A DNA stretch of 64,000 nucleotides from an uncultured Lachnospiraceae bacterium (GTDB lineage: Bacteria > Bacillota > Clostridia > Lachnospirales > Lachnospiraceae). A program made the translations under genes and the position numbers. Location: the NCBI GenBank assembly GCA_900539175.1, contig UQAW01000015.1, forward strand, positions 3,497 through 67,496, given 5' to 3'. Positions 55,601-61,636 of the stretch are shown one piece after another. Position 1 is the first letter of the stretch, and every line of letters starts with the position of its first letter. A model generated the notes under the pieces. The model had not been told where the DNA came from and searched no databases. It saw only the letters and a list, made by a program, of their open reading frames with translations.

Positions 55601-55798
55601 CATACAGCCGAACGGCTCACCGTTTGAATAGCCATCGGAAATTTCCATTTCGCTTTCATTATATTGAGACATATTAATCTCAAACTTCTCAGCAGCAGCC
55701 ATGACCGGAACTGTCATCAGTCCGCCAGACGGCATGATTCCAATCACCATCAAAAAAGCCAGGACCACGCTGAGTAATCGTTTCGCTTTTTGTTTCAT
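49601..55798 (-). CDS. Giant secreted GH16 / fibro-slime / SpaA-like / CBM protein
   Basis: 2065 residues. Signal peptide (1-36); lichenase-type GH16 (about 37-250) with E141-I-D143-I-E145; T-V-T-P linker (252-290); a large region with the fibro-slime hallmark G-D-D-D-V-W-I-F-V-D-G (651-661) and Y-E-E-R-G-M-Y-E-S-N-F about 100 residues later; a SpaA/CNA-B-like domain around 975-1100; a CBM4_9-like module around 1320-1480, closely related to module three of the 45573 protein; then beta-rich domains to the end. No LPxTG or C-terminal anchor is visible. Possibly an adhesive or matrix-forming glucanase; function inferred. Confidence 0.82.
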   Translation of the reverse strand: MKQKAKRLLSVVLAFLMVIGIMPSGGLMTVPVMAAAEKFEINMSQYNESEMEISDGYSNGEPFGCMWRQGNVKFTGNGTELSITEDSVSGSSYQYAGAEYRTRERYGYGYYEVTMKPIKHSGVVSSFFTYTGPSDGTPWDEIDIEFLGKDTTKVQINYYVNGTGNHERMLDLGFDASEAFHTYGFDWQSDHITWYVDGKDVYTAYGDANGLPVNPGKIMMNVWPGTGVDGWLGAFDGKTPLTAEYKAASYSQTPPGTEGPTVTPTPTAAPTVTPTVTPTPTGGNPSFPSNVTGKVTFFDLYTDKEINPNTSYGFEDWEYYDWRDMYSSWEDWNDESKKTNPNPASKPAGTDRSWTSIGRAFSQNVNPKIFEYWNKWYSENWYEEKPRVNPLYFGDFRPFFRIDNDENRTDEEKSLGIFWTDPWYANNNVYRTPYNSSYTYDRKSYMEGIHGGEGWNFSWFLNRGVDNPWSDEESAKNAGAAVQGIVSDCLDSDGNITERTSGVPLPQFNKAFYDGNSTIGKMYEPMEFPFVVRERNGANYYEFDSGVGNSTYHDTVRMNADGTALTYSNKEEDVVYGIQGGGARTPGFFPFNDPQDSLRDDGSEEHKYDGSGNKLNYGFGMKLEVDFTMDSDGMIKTKSGERIPATFEFSGDDDVWIFVDGKLALDMGGDHGVATGRLNFADRTAVVEQVKGIKDYRDGSGNIVEDANEAVKAEQVFNHIGEGGKDERDAACYNVGVNQKTAKFDIDTTNPKAIHTLTIFYEERGMYESNFRASFNLNLPTKLMTTNQVNVDKVNQGLRQAAKEVAQNDAFTFKVADKDGKSVGEKDYKIQNGEVKLGEDGKMTIKDGQSATFDAQFDRGSELSLVQSGNDRYDTSWTMTGSSKDNSEVQIASSAQESRDSLTVGDSRVEGHENGAFKLENTDTDESVPVTVRVDYKQEPKTNSFIIQKVLDEAAASDEIFGFSVTFSDIFGSISAEEAYDIVYDIYTAEGELVQENALASGGIVYLKAGQYALIKDIPVGTKYKVVENEKVGYTVKNLVSEQGNGDIDIMTDQTTGTITAAVANDGKSADKFIYTNGIKKIDDSFLVEVGKSNTLSVIPKEETDGELTGDLKEISDSWNASEASKKGLVFVVNGQPQLATDGKPFTSIVADGVTYEVEYDSQGTPVLRVTPKDQEVQGKDVITVQYQLVELNDDGTVKYNDNELAKITPVIETTSYFYKANGDIYVLDYGLDVNLANKTEDRSGIFENDQLVNQSLAGTTSTYWSTKAGKNAADSSADKVLESGLIKNGSFDEGDASYEWFIDQNAAANSTVENQEAKYTIKNTGDQEWQVQLKQENINLERNQWYKLTLDAKSDLDRKLKFMIQRNGNQPGKDWTTYTVETVQLTSDYQTFEVKFQMQEPTDSESVFCIAMGAVDGEQISTEHQIFIDNISLEKISPSSNIEAANSAEPADYHAVAGEYGKIIPAEGPEAYTITDQANPKVTYTMSKFLEGGDEYAYGVMVKKADISEKQTSNRFRLQVTSDVTMMPANVVYYEDNFNAGSTDDNSSPAIIYTGTYETEGTSLDLVQSNGQTEQYGHDGAYNTMDNQKDSGGSSTKLTADGYNTKAIFTFTGTGFDILARTTRKTAGIVYTIEKYDQAADKYSFFRMGAVDTYYINGDLYQLPVIHEEGMAHGTYRVTLGIKQTGSYLITKDENGEVIKEDDTRKYVVYLDGIRIYNPLGESGDQRYIADEQGVTVSEIPELIVGNGTVTEKGIIDETGIGIINSQVVEGATAVIASYSSDDCSLEALGNTQTEVATGDSSAGTESLVTYLNAGPNNELYLDEAAALAFVVKATDNTNTLQIEAKLVDIQNSEGSKEGNGLDLRVLSNKNGVVEEKTIDTIKSSTAMYYKIPVEDCISLDNGYYLIVILGNSDVMGSANDTHVLSFSNLKYKNYTIGSPYNTSVYDTSAYLEADEEEPNMFVSVNLAAGLKKNTWQSFDNHSVTLTNNVFGDAEPEFTMYYVNAKGDKVKLTVAARRVKDANSEYQLRFKTPNAKGNFPVEIHYVVDGEESADYIATTMKVVK

Positions 55799-56100
55799 AA
55801 AATCTTTCCTTTCTTTATTAATTACTAATTTGCTGATTTCGAGAGCTCAGTTTCTGAGCCCTGCTGCTTTGGAATCTACATGTTCATTCTTTTTTCTTCA
55901 ATCACTCCCCTTTTCCGATGCACTTTGTCCGAATCACGGTTCCCGTTTTTTTCAGGCTATACAAAAATGGTATTACGTCTGTTTCGGAAAACACGGATCC
56001 AAAGCTGGCGAACTTCCTAATTTACTCTTCGAAATTCGATTGTCAGATATCCTGGTCTGACCGCTCAAGACTTCGAGAGATTATACTAGCTATTATTCGA
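55799..56100 (-). other. Long 5' leader of the giant GH16 gene, no gene visible
   Basis: About 300 bases between the shared upstream element and the ATG at 55798. It contains small hairpins (such as GAGCTCAG/CTGAGC near 55840-55857) and a TATAAT on the minus strand near 56081-56086, but no gene and no riboswitch I recognise. The comparable leader of the 49040 gene is only 36 bases. Confidence 0.4.
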
Positions 56101-56176
56101 TTAGACTTTTTTATTCTAACGATTCCACTATTTTTTATATATAAAATTACTGACAAAGATATCAAATTTATATCCA
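56101..56176 (-). promoter_or_regulatory. Upstream element shared with the 1155-residue GH16 gene
   Basis: Partner of the element at 49076-49151, same orientation relative to its gene but about 300 bases from the start codon. The conserved blocks are the same. Confidence 0.5.
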
Positions 56177-56261
56177 GTTCATGTACGAATTATAGGGTAT
56201 ACTTTCAATTCTAGTACATCGAACAAAGTCGATTGTCCCACACCTGCTTTTGAACATAAAA

Positions 56262-56291
56262 AAACCGCCACCTGCTATAAAGTGACGATTT
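56262..56291 (-). terminator. Terminator after the Na/Pi cotransporter gene
   Basis: On the minus strand AAATCGTCAC pairs with GTGGCGGTTT (with G-U pairs) around a ten-base loop, followed by a T run. It lies about 90 bases after the stop. Confidence 0.7.
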
Positions 56292-56381
56292 CTGTTCTGA
56301 TCTATTTTGTTATTAATGAATGAGTCAACTCTGTATATAACCTTCGGGATATCAGGCTGTAACATTGACTATTCTAATGTA

Positions 56382-58172
56382 CTATTTTTTCAAAAGTCTG
56401 AAATAGCGTTCATGTGCCTCCCGATATTCACGGTTAAATCTTTCATCCCGCCCGGAGTGCAGCATGGATACATACTCGTGCACCTGATGTTTCATCTCAG
56501 GCTGTACCCTTGCTACCGTTGCTACACCTACATTCGAGCAGATATCAGAAATACGTTCTATCTCCGAAAGCAGATTTAAAAATTCTGTGCCTGCATATAC
56601 CCCGCAGCGGCCTGCCCGAAGTCTTTCCAGATGATTGTCCTTTAAAACACCTACCATATCATCCACAACCTCTTCCAAAGGCTCTATATGACGTGCTGCA
56701 GACAAATCTCTCTTTTCAAAGGCATCATTGGTATAATCCAGTATTGTATCAATCAGTTCATGAAGTACATCCAATTCCGCCAAAGCTGTCTCCGAAAAAA
56801 CGGCCTCGTTTTTATTCAAAGCTTCTGCAATTTCTTTGATGTTCATCGCATGATCGCCCAACCGCTCAAACTCCGTAATGCCCGAATAATACTGGTTCAT
56901 GATCTCTACATGCTCTGTGGAAACGATCCGGGCGGAAATCTGAATCAGATAATTGCTGACCCGGTCTGCCATCATATCGATATCATTTTCATCTTCTGCG
57001 ATCTGTGCTGCTGCCTGTTCGTCATATTGGGTAAGCATCCCAAATGCACGATCAATATTTGTTCTGGCAATCCGATACATGACCAGAAGCACGTCATAAC
57101 AGCGGGCAAACGCCAGGGCCGGTGTGCTGACAAATACCGGATTCAACGAATCCAACAACTCATCATATCTGCCAATAGCAGCCGGCTCGTCCTTTACAAT
57201 CCTGTGACTGAGTTTCTCATAAGACTTCAATGCCGGAAACAGCAGCAACGCACATGCCAGGTTAAAAATGGTATTTGTATTGGCAATACCTCCAGAATCA
57301 ATCGTGCCGTTCCATATGCCGTCCAGAAATCCCATTTTATGTATCACCGTCACAACCGCCAAAACCACAATCGACTTACTCAAATTAAACAGTATATTAA
57401 CAATACCGACCCTTTTCGCATCCGGTTTTGCACCTATATTACAGACAATGGCTGTAGTCACACAGTCTCCAAGGTAAATTCCCACCAACACCGCATAAAT
57501 GGAGCCAAAGGTAAGCTGCCCGGAAGTGGAAAATGCCTGTAAAATACCAATTGTCGCTGAGGAACTCTGCAAAACAAAAGCTACTCCGGCACCAATCAGA
57601 TACCCTAGCACGGGATTCTCCCCCAGACTTGAAAACAACTGTTCAATGATTCCGCTTTCCGTCAAACCACTTACTGCCTCTGTCATATTAAGAAGCCCGG
57701 AAAACAAAATGCCGAACCCGATAATAATCCGACCTACTTTTTCAGAAACTCTGAATTTCTTGCCCATGATCAAAACAATACCGATAATCATTGCAAGAGG
57801 TGCAAGCGTAGACGGATTCAAAAGCTGCAAAAAAGAAGTACCTGGAGAATTCAGATCTAAAAGCCTGATAATCTGTCCGGTAACTGTTGTACCAACATTT
57901 GCCCCAATGATAATACCAAGTGACTGTCTGAGAGATATAATCCCTGCTCCTACAAGTCCGGCGGTAATAACGATTGTTGCTGTTGAAGACTGAATAAGCG
58001 CAGTCATTACCAGTCCCATAAAAAAAGCCTTAACCGGAGTACTGGTAAGCTTCTCTATTGCCTTCTTTAACGTTCCTGATGAACTTTCTTTCAGTCCATC
58101 GCCCATCATACGCATTCCAAAAAGAAACATGGACAGGCCGCCTAAAATAGAAATTATATTAAAAATATTCAT
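56382..58172 (-). CDS. Na/Pi cotransporter family protein with PhoU-like domain
   Basis: 596 residues. The N-terminal membrane domain carries the duplicated family motif (A-L-I-Q-S-S-T-A-T near 59-67 and V-L-Q-S-S-S-A-T-I near 200). From about 350 to the end is a helical PhoU-like domain. It imports phosphate with sodium or, in some bacteria, has a different anion role. Weak ribosome site. Monocistronic, with a terminator at 56262. Confidence 0.9.
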   Translation of the reverse strand: MNIFNIISILGGLSMFLFGMRMMGDGLKESSSGTLKKAIEKLTSTPVKAFFMGLVMTALIQSSTATIVITAGLVGAGIISLRQSLGIIIGANVGTTVTGQIIRLLDLNSPGTSFLQLLNPSTLAPLAMIIGIVLIMGKKFRVSEKVGRIIIGFGILFSGLLNMTEAVSGLTESGIIEQLFSSLGENPVLGYLIGAGVAFVLQSSSATIGILQAFSTSGQLTFGSIYAVLVGIYLGDCVTTAIVCNIGAKPDAKRVGIVNILFNLSKSIVVLAVVTVIHKMGFLDGIWNGTIDSGGIANTNTIFNLACALLLFPALKSYEKLSHRIVKDEPAAIGRYDELLDSLNPVFVSTPALAFARCYDVLLVMYRIARTNIDRAFGMLTQYDEQAAAQIAEDENDIDMMADRVSNYLIQISARIVSTEHVEIMNQYYSGITEFERLGDHAMNIKEIAEALNKNEAVFSETALAELDVLHELIDTILDYTNDAFEKRDLSAARHIEPLEEVVDDMVGVLKDNHLERLRAGRCGVYAGTEFLNLLSEIERISDICSNVGVATVARVQPEMKHQVHEYVSMLHSGRDERFNREYREAHERYFRLLKK

Positions 58173-58435
58173 ATCTGCTCGATTCTGTAACTTATCCTTC
58201 GTGTTCTTATTGTATCATTTAGATACTACCATATCTTAATATAAGATACCATATCTTTTTTTCTGTTCTCTGTAAGATCGGAATTTATCACATCTTTTTA
58301 TATTTTAAAGCGATAACTCACGCTCCTTCTCTTCCCCTATTCCAATACACCTATGTATATCCTATTTTTAATAATCTTCTCAACGGTTGCCGAATACCCT
58401 TTTGCTTACTCAAATTTCTGAAAAGGCAGAGAGCT

Positions 58436-58555
58436 TCACACTCTCCGCCTTCTTCGATCCATTACTTTACAAAACACAATCGCTACCCCTGTTGCCAGAA
58501 GCCCCGGTCCCACAATTGCCGTAGGATTCACACTCCCATATTGGCTCCTGTAGGC
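58436..58555 (-). pseudogene. spmA: Truncated 3' end of a second spmA
   Basis: On the minus strand, 39 codons plus stop read A-Y-R-S-Q-Y-G-S-V-N-P-T-A-I-V-G-P, then the end I-V-F-C-K-V-M-D-R-R-R-R-R-V. This matches the last 43 residues of the intact SpmA at 60560, with a four-residue deletion and many silent changes. Homology begins abruptly at the GCCTAC codons, and no start codon or upstream part is present. A terminator-like GGCGGAGAG/CTCTCTGCC stem follows, as in the intact copy. Confidence 0.85.
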
Positions 58556-58594
58556 TGGTGTCAAGTTAGGACTAAAAATTTCTATATTTTTTCA

Positions 58595-58693
58595 TTGTTT
58601 TATTATTTCGCCCCTGTTAAAATAATGTTGATCGTTCTGTAGAAACTTGCGAAGCCTACAGGCATAGGAGGGCTTACAAGTACCTCCTTTTTT
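58595..58693 (+). ncRNA. Candidate small RNA with promoter and terminator
   Basis: TTGTTT (58595-58600), a 17-base spacer and TAAAAT (58618-58623) form a plausible sigma-A promoter. A GGAGG/CCTCC stem plus six T residues (58667-58693) forms a terminator. The roughly 65-nt transcript between can also fold AAGCC with GGCTT and CTTG with CAAG, which would compete with the terminator stem. No open frame follows on this strand. It points toward the 3' end of the RloB-like gene. Prediction only. Confidence 0.4.
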
Positions 58694-58698
58694 ATATC

Positions 58699-59226
58699 TT
58701 ACCGCAACAAATCATATAGCGTTTGCTCATCTCCACGTTGTTTGGTTACCCTGCGATATTCATGCAACGCATTAACTAATCTATTTATCTCAGAAAAATA
58801 TTCCTGAATAAATTCATATTTTTTTACATTTTTGTATCCCAATCTGCTCTTACAATATGTACTGGGTTTTCCTTCTGCGTTCTTATTTGCAAACTTCTTA
58901 AACTCTTCATACTTCCCTTCGCTACATATTATAAGCATTTCAATCTCTGGAGACGTAATTATATTTATGACATCAACCTTATGTTTATATGCCTTACTAA
59001 GCTTAAAGTTCTCTGAATAAGAATCTAAAATACGATACACTATGACTTTTTCGGAAAATCCTTTTCTTAAGTATTTTTCTTCGAATTCTTTTCCCTTCCT
59101 GCACTTTAGAACTTCTTCATCAATCAAATCTTCCCTTTCAAAGATCAACATATGATTATCTAACAGCAAATCCATAATTGCTCTCTCTGCGCCGCCCTCA
59201 CAAATACACGCTAAATATTTTTCCAT
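58699..59226 (-). CDS. RloB-like (TOPRIM-type) small protein, candidate defence effector
   Basis: 175 residues. The pattern matches RloB/AbiLii-like proteins: an N-terminal C-I-C-E-G-G-A-E (residues 7-14; compare C-E-G-x-x-T-E), a central V-Y-R-I-L-D (compare V-x-D-x-D), and T-S-P-E-I-E-M-L-I-I (compare S-N-P-x-F-E-x-W-x-L-L). These acidic residues would form a metal-dependent nuclease site. The P-E core is kept, but the usual Asn and Trp are changed. It starts 14 bases after the ATPase gene with a GGGGGA site. The neighbourhood is A+T-richer than the flanking genes. Confidence 0.68.
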   Translation of the reverse strand: MEKYLACICEGGAERAIMDLLLDNHMLIFEREDLIDEEVLKCRKGKEFEEKYLRKGFSEKVIVYRILDSYSENFKLSKAYKHKVDVINIITSPEIEMLIICSEGKYEEFKKFANKNAEGKPSTYCKSRLGYKNVKKYEFIQEYFSEINRLVNALHEYRRVTKQRGDEQTLYDLLR

Positions 59227-59240
59227 TCTAAAAGTCCCCC

Positions 59241-60398
59241 TTATTTCAATGATTTGAGAACTTTTTTCAAAGCAATGTATGATTTATAAGCAGGCACAGT
59301 TCCTTTTAGGAAATCACTATCATATACTTCACTTTTCTTAATATCATTTCTTTTTAAAATACCAGATAAATTTTCTGCCGCAATCCCCCCGATATTTCTT
59401 ACAATATAAATGCCATCATTTCTCTTAAATTCATCTAATATCTCTGAGTAATGAGTTGAAAACACAAGGGTTGCCCCATTTTTATTTACTTTTTTATCCA
59501 TAAAAAAGCGAACTAATGTCGACACAATTTCTTTATTAAAATGATTTTCTAACTCATCAACTACTAAATATCCTCCCTCCATAAATGTGATAACCGCACC
59601 CATAAATACACTAAGACCTTTAATTGTTCCCGATGAAAGATATCTGTTAAGTGCTAATGGATTATTTAAACTGATTTCCTCTTTTCCATAGAATTTTAAT
59701 CGGATGTCAACTTTTTTTCCTTCCGGTGTACAATATAAATATTCGATGCTTGGATCCAAAAAAGTCAAAATCTCTTTCGGATACTTCCCTAAAATATTTA
59801 GCATATTGTGATCCGTAAACTGAGACATATCACATAAAAAGAAATTTGTACCCTGTTTTTTATTTAATGCTAATATAATGCTAACGTCTTCCAATAAATA
59901 CTCTTCATTTTGATTCCTTCTCGTTCTTAATTCCGAGTCATTGAATACAAAAATACCTTTCTTCGTTTTCACTTTATTAATCTCTTTTGCCCATAAATTC
60001 TCCTCAACAATGACTAGCCTTCCACTTCCATCAACTTGATTAACCTTTTTTTCAATAACAGACTGCAGTTTATTTACAATGCCTTCATGATAAAAATAAG
60101 TAGTAATAACCACTCTTTGTTTCTCATTTAAATCATCAAATATTTCTTTTGAATCGATCTTATTCAAAGCTTCATTATTCAGCAAACTTATCACAAAAGA
60201 AATCACTTTTAAGATTGTTGTTTTCCCGGAAGCATTGATGCCAATAAATGAGAGTGCCGGATTTGTATAGATATTAGAAAATATATTATATAATTGTTCC
60301 TTATCATCATCATCCACTCTCTGCCATGCGATAAAATCTATACTCAAGTCATTTTTTAAAAGCGGCAATCCTTTGACCTCTAATTTTAATATCTTCAT
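59241..60398 (-). CDS. RloA-like AAA/ABC-type ATPase, candidate defence protein
   Basis: About 385 residues, COG1106/AAA15-like. Walker A G-I-N-A-S-G-K-T-T at about 53-61; an ABC-like signature L-S-S-G-T-I-K-G-L near 280; Walker B V-V-D-E-L-E near 300; and the switch histidine in F-S-T-H-Y near 335. The ATG at 60398 sits five bases after GGAGG; an ATG four codons earlier overlaps that site. Such ATPases pair with RloB-type partners in phage-defence or restriction-linked loci (RloAB, AbiL). First gene of the two-gene unit. Confidence 0.75.
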   Translation of the reverse strand: MKILKLEVKGLPLLKNDLSIDFIAWQRVDDDDKEQLYNIFSNIYTNPALSFIGINASGKTTILKVISFVISLLNNEALNKIDSKEIFDDLNEKQRVVITTYFYHEGIVNKLQSVIEKKVNQVDGSGRLVIVEENLWAKEINKVKTKKGIFVFNDSELRTRRNQNEEYLLEDVSIILALNKKQGTNFFLCDMSQFTDHNMLNILGKYPKEILTFLDPSIEYLYCTPEGKKVDIRLKFYGKEEISLNNPLALNRYLSSGTIKGLSVFMGAVITFMEGGYLVVDELENHFNKEIVSTLVRFFMDKKVNKNGATLVFSTHYSEILDEFKRNDGIYIVRNIGGIAAENLSGILKRNDIKKSEVYDSDFLKGTVPAYKSYIALKKVLKSLK

Positions 60399-60544
60399 CT
60401 TTTCCTCCATTTAATTACGCAATATCCGTTTTTATTTTATATTATATCCACTTTTTTCGTTTTATTCAATTGTTATTTTCAGTTTTCTTGTAATTATTCA
60501 CATCCAAAAATATTATTACGAAAATGTTTGATCCGTTTAATCAG

Positions 60545-60572
60545 AAAAAAGCGAAGAGTCTACGCTCTCCGC
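60545..60572 (-). terminator. Terminator overlapping the spmA stop codon
   Basis: On the minus strand GCGGAGAG pairs with CTCTTCGC, followed by TTTTTTC. The first arm lies in the last codons of spmA. Confidence 0.8.
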
Positions 60573-61162
60573 CTCCTATCCATCACCTTACAAAACACAA
60601 TTGCCACTACCGTACTCACTGCCGTAGCCACGATGGCCGGACCTACGATCGCCGTTGGATTCACACCGCCGTACTGGCTCCGATAGGCAATAATATTCAC
60701 GGGAATCAACTGCAACGATGAGATATTCAATATCAAAAATGTACACATCTCATTACTTGCCACTGACGGCGAACCCCCGTGCTTTTTGCAATTTTCCTCA
60801 TTCACTTCACTTAACATTTCCATAGCACGCAGCCCCGCCGGTGTCGCCGCCCATCCCAGTCCCAGAAAATTAGCTATCATATTCAGAGAAATCTGTCCAT
60901 ATGCCGGGTGCTCTGATGAAAGATTTGGAAAAAGGAAACGCAGAATCGGACGCATCTTTCGTGTCATCTGAGCAATCAGTCCTGTTTCTTCTGCAATTTT
61001 CATTAAACCAGTCCACATCGCTGTCACACCAACAACTGCTATCGCCAGTGATACAGCCTCTTTGGATGAATCAATGGCAGCCTCAGTCACCATCTTCAGA
61101 TTTCCTGTGATAGCTCCGTAAAGTATTCCAATTATCAACATACCGCCCCATAGATAATTCAT
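60560..61162 (-). CDS. spmA: Spore maturation protein A
   Basis: A 200-residue polytopic membrane protein of the SpmA/Gate-domain family, involved with SpmB in spore core dehydration. Signature blocks: N-x-L-G-L-G-W-A-A-T-P-A-G-L-R-A-M, then T-F-L-I-L-N-I-S-S-L-Q-L-I-P. GAGGTAAAC precedes the ATG. SpmB usually follows directly; here the RloA/RloB-like pair and a second spmA 3' end occupy that place. Confidence 0.93.
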   Translation of the reverse strand: MNYLWGGMLIIGILYGAITGNLKMVTEAAIDSSKEAVSLAIAVVGVTAMWTGLMKIAEETGLIAQMTRKMRPILRFLFPNLSSEHPAYGQISLNMIANFLGLGWAATPAGLRAMEMLSEVNEENCKKHGGSPSVASNEMCTFLILNISSLQLIPVNIIAYRSQYGGVNPTAIVGPAIVATAVSTVVAIVFCKVMDRRRRA

Positions 61163-61240
61163 ATTGTTTACCTCAACTGCTCTGCTTTCGTATATTATAT
61201 TTTCCGGTATTCAGACCTAGTACATCGTTCCGTAATTAAC

Positions 61241-61404
61241 TAGTATGATCCACGGTAATTAGCGATATGTTTTACGCAGGATAAATTTTCAGTCTGCAAG
61301 GCGGAGGAATGAGGCGATGCGGTGGCATCGTCGATTGACGACAACGCAGTAGATGGAAATTTAGACAAGTGAAACGTGTTGCTAATTACTGTGGATCATA
61401 CTAG
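61241..61404. mobile_element. MITE-like element with 24-bp terminal inverted repeats
   Basis: The ends CTAGTATGATCCACGGTAAT and the complement of 61381-61404 match at 23 of 24 bases, with weaker pairing continuing about 12 bases inward. Total length 164 bp, no coding capacity. The outermost CTAG is itself palindromic, so it could be a 4-bp target duplication. It lies in the 61163-61636 gap between spmA and the radical-SAM gene. Confidence 0.75.
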
Positions 61405-61452
61405 ACTTTATGGGCAGAGTATTTTTCAGAGAGTGCATACTGAAAAACGCAG

Positions 61453-61480
61453 GCGTAGCGTGCTACGCTGAGGCTTTTTT
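61453..61480 (+). terminator. Hairpin with T-run beside the MITE-like element
   Basis: GCGTAGC pairs with GCTACGC across two bases and is followed after a short spacer by six T residues. A TTTTTCAG/CTGAAAAA inverted repeat (61422-61447) precedes it. No plus-strand gene ends here, so it is probably part of a repeat element. Confidence 0.5.
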
Positions 61481-61636
61481 GCAGGTGCAATCGGGAAAAT
61501 AGACAAGTTTTATCCTCATTCCTGATCTCGGTTCTTATAGAAATCTATTCTTTTGTGAACTTTTGTTCGATTTTCTATTGCCTTTTTCAAAAAGCTATGG
61601 TATGCTTTATACAGAACATATATTCGAGGTTTCGTT

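Noticed and set aside
58436..58555. The spmA fragment as a functional small membrane protein
   Set aside because: It has no start codon or ribosome site at the homology edge and matches only the C-terminal fifth of SpmA.
58595..58693. Retron non-coding RNA
   Set aside because: No reverse transcriptase gene lies nearby, and the predicted fold lacks the long inverted arms of an msr-msd.
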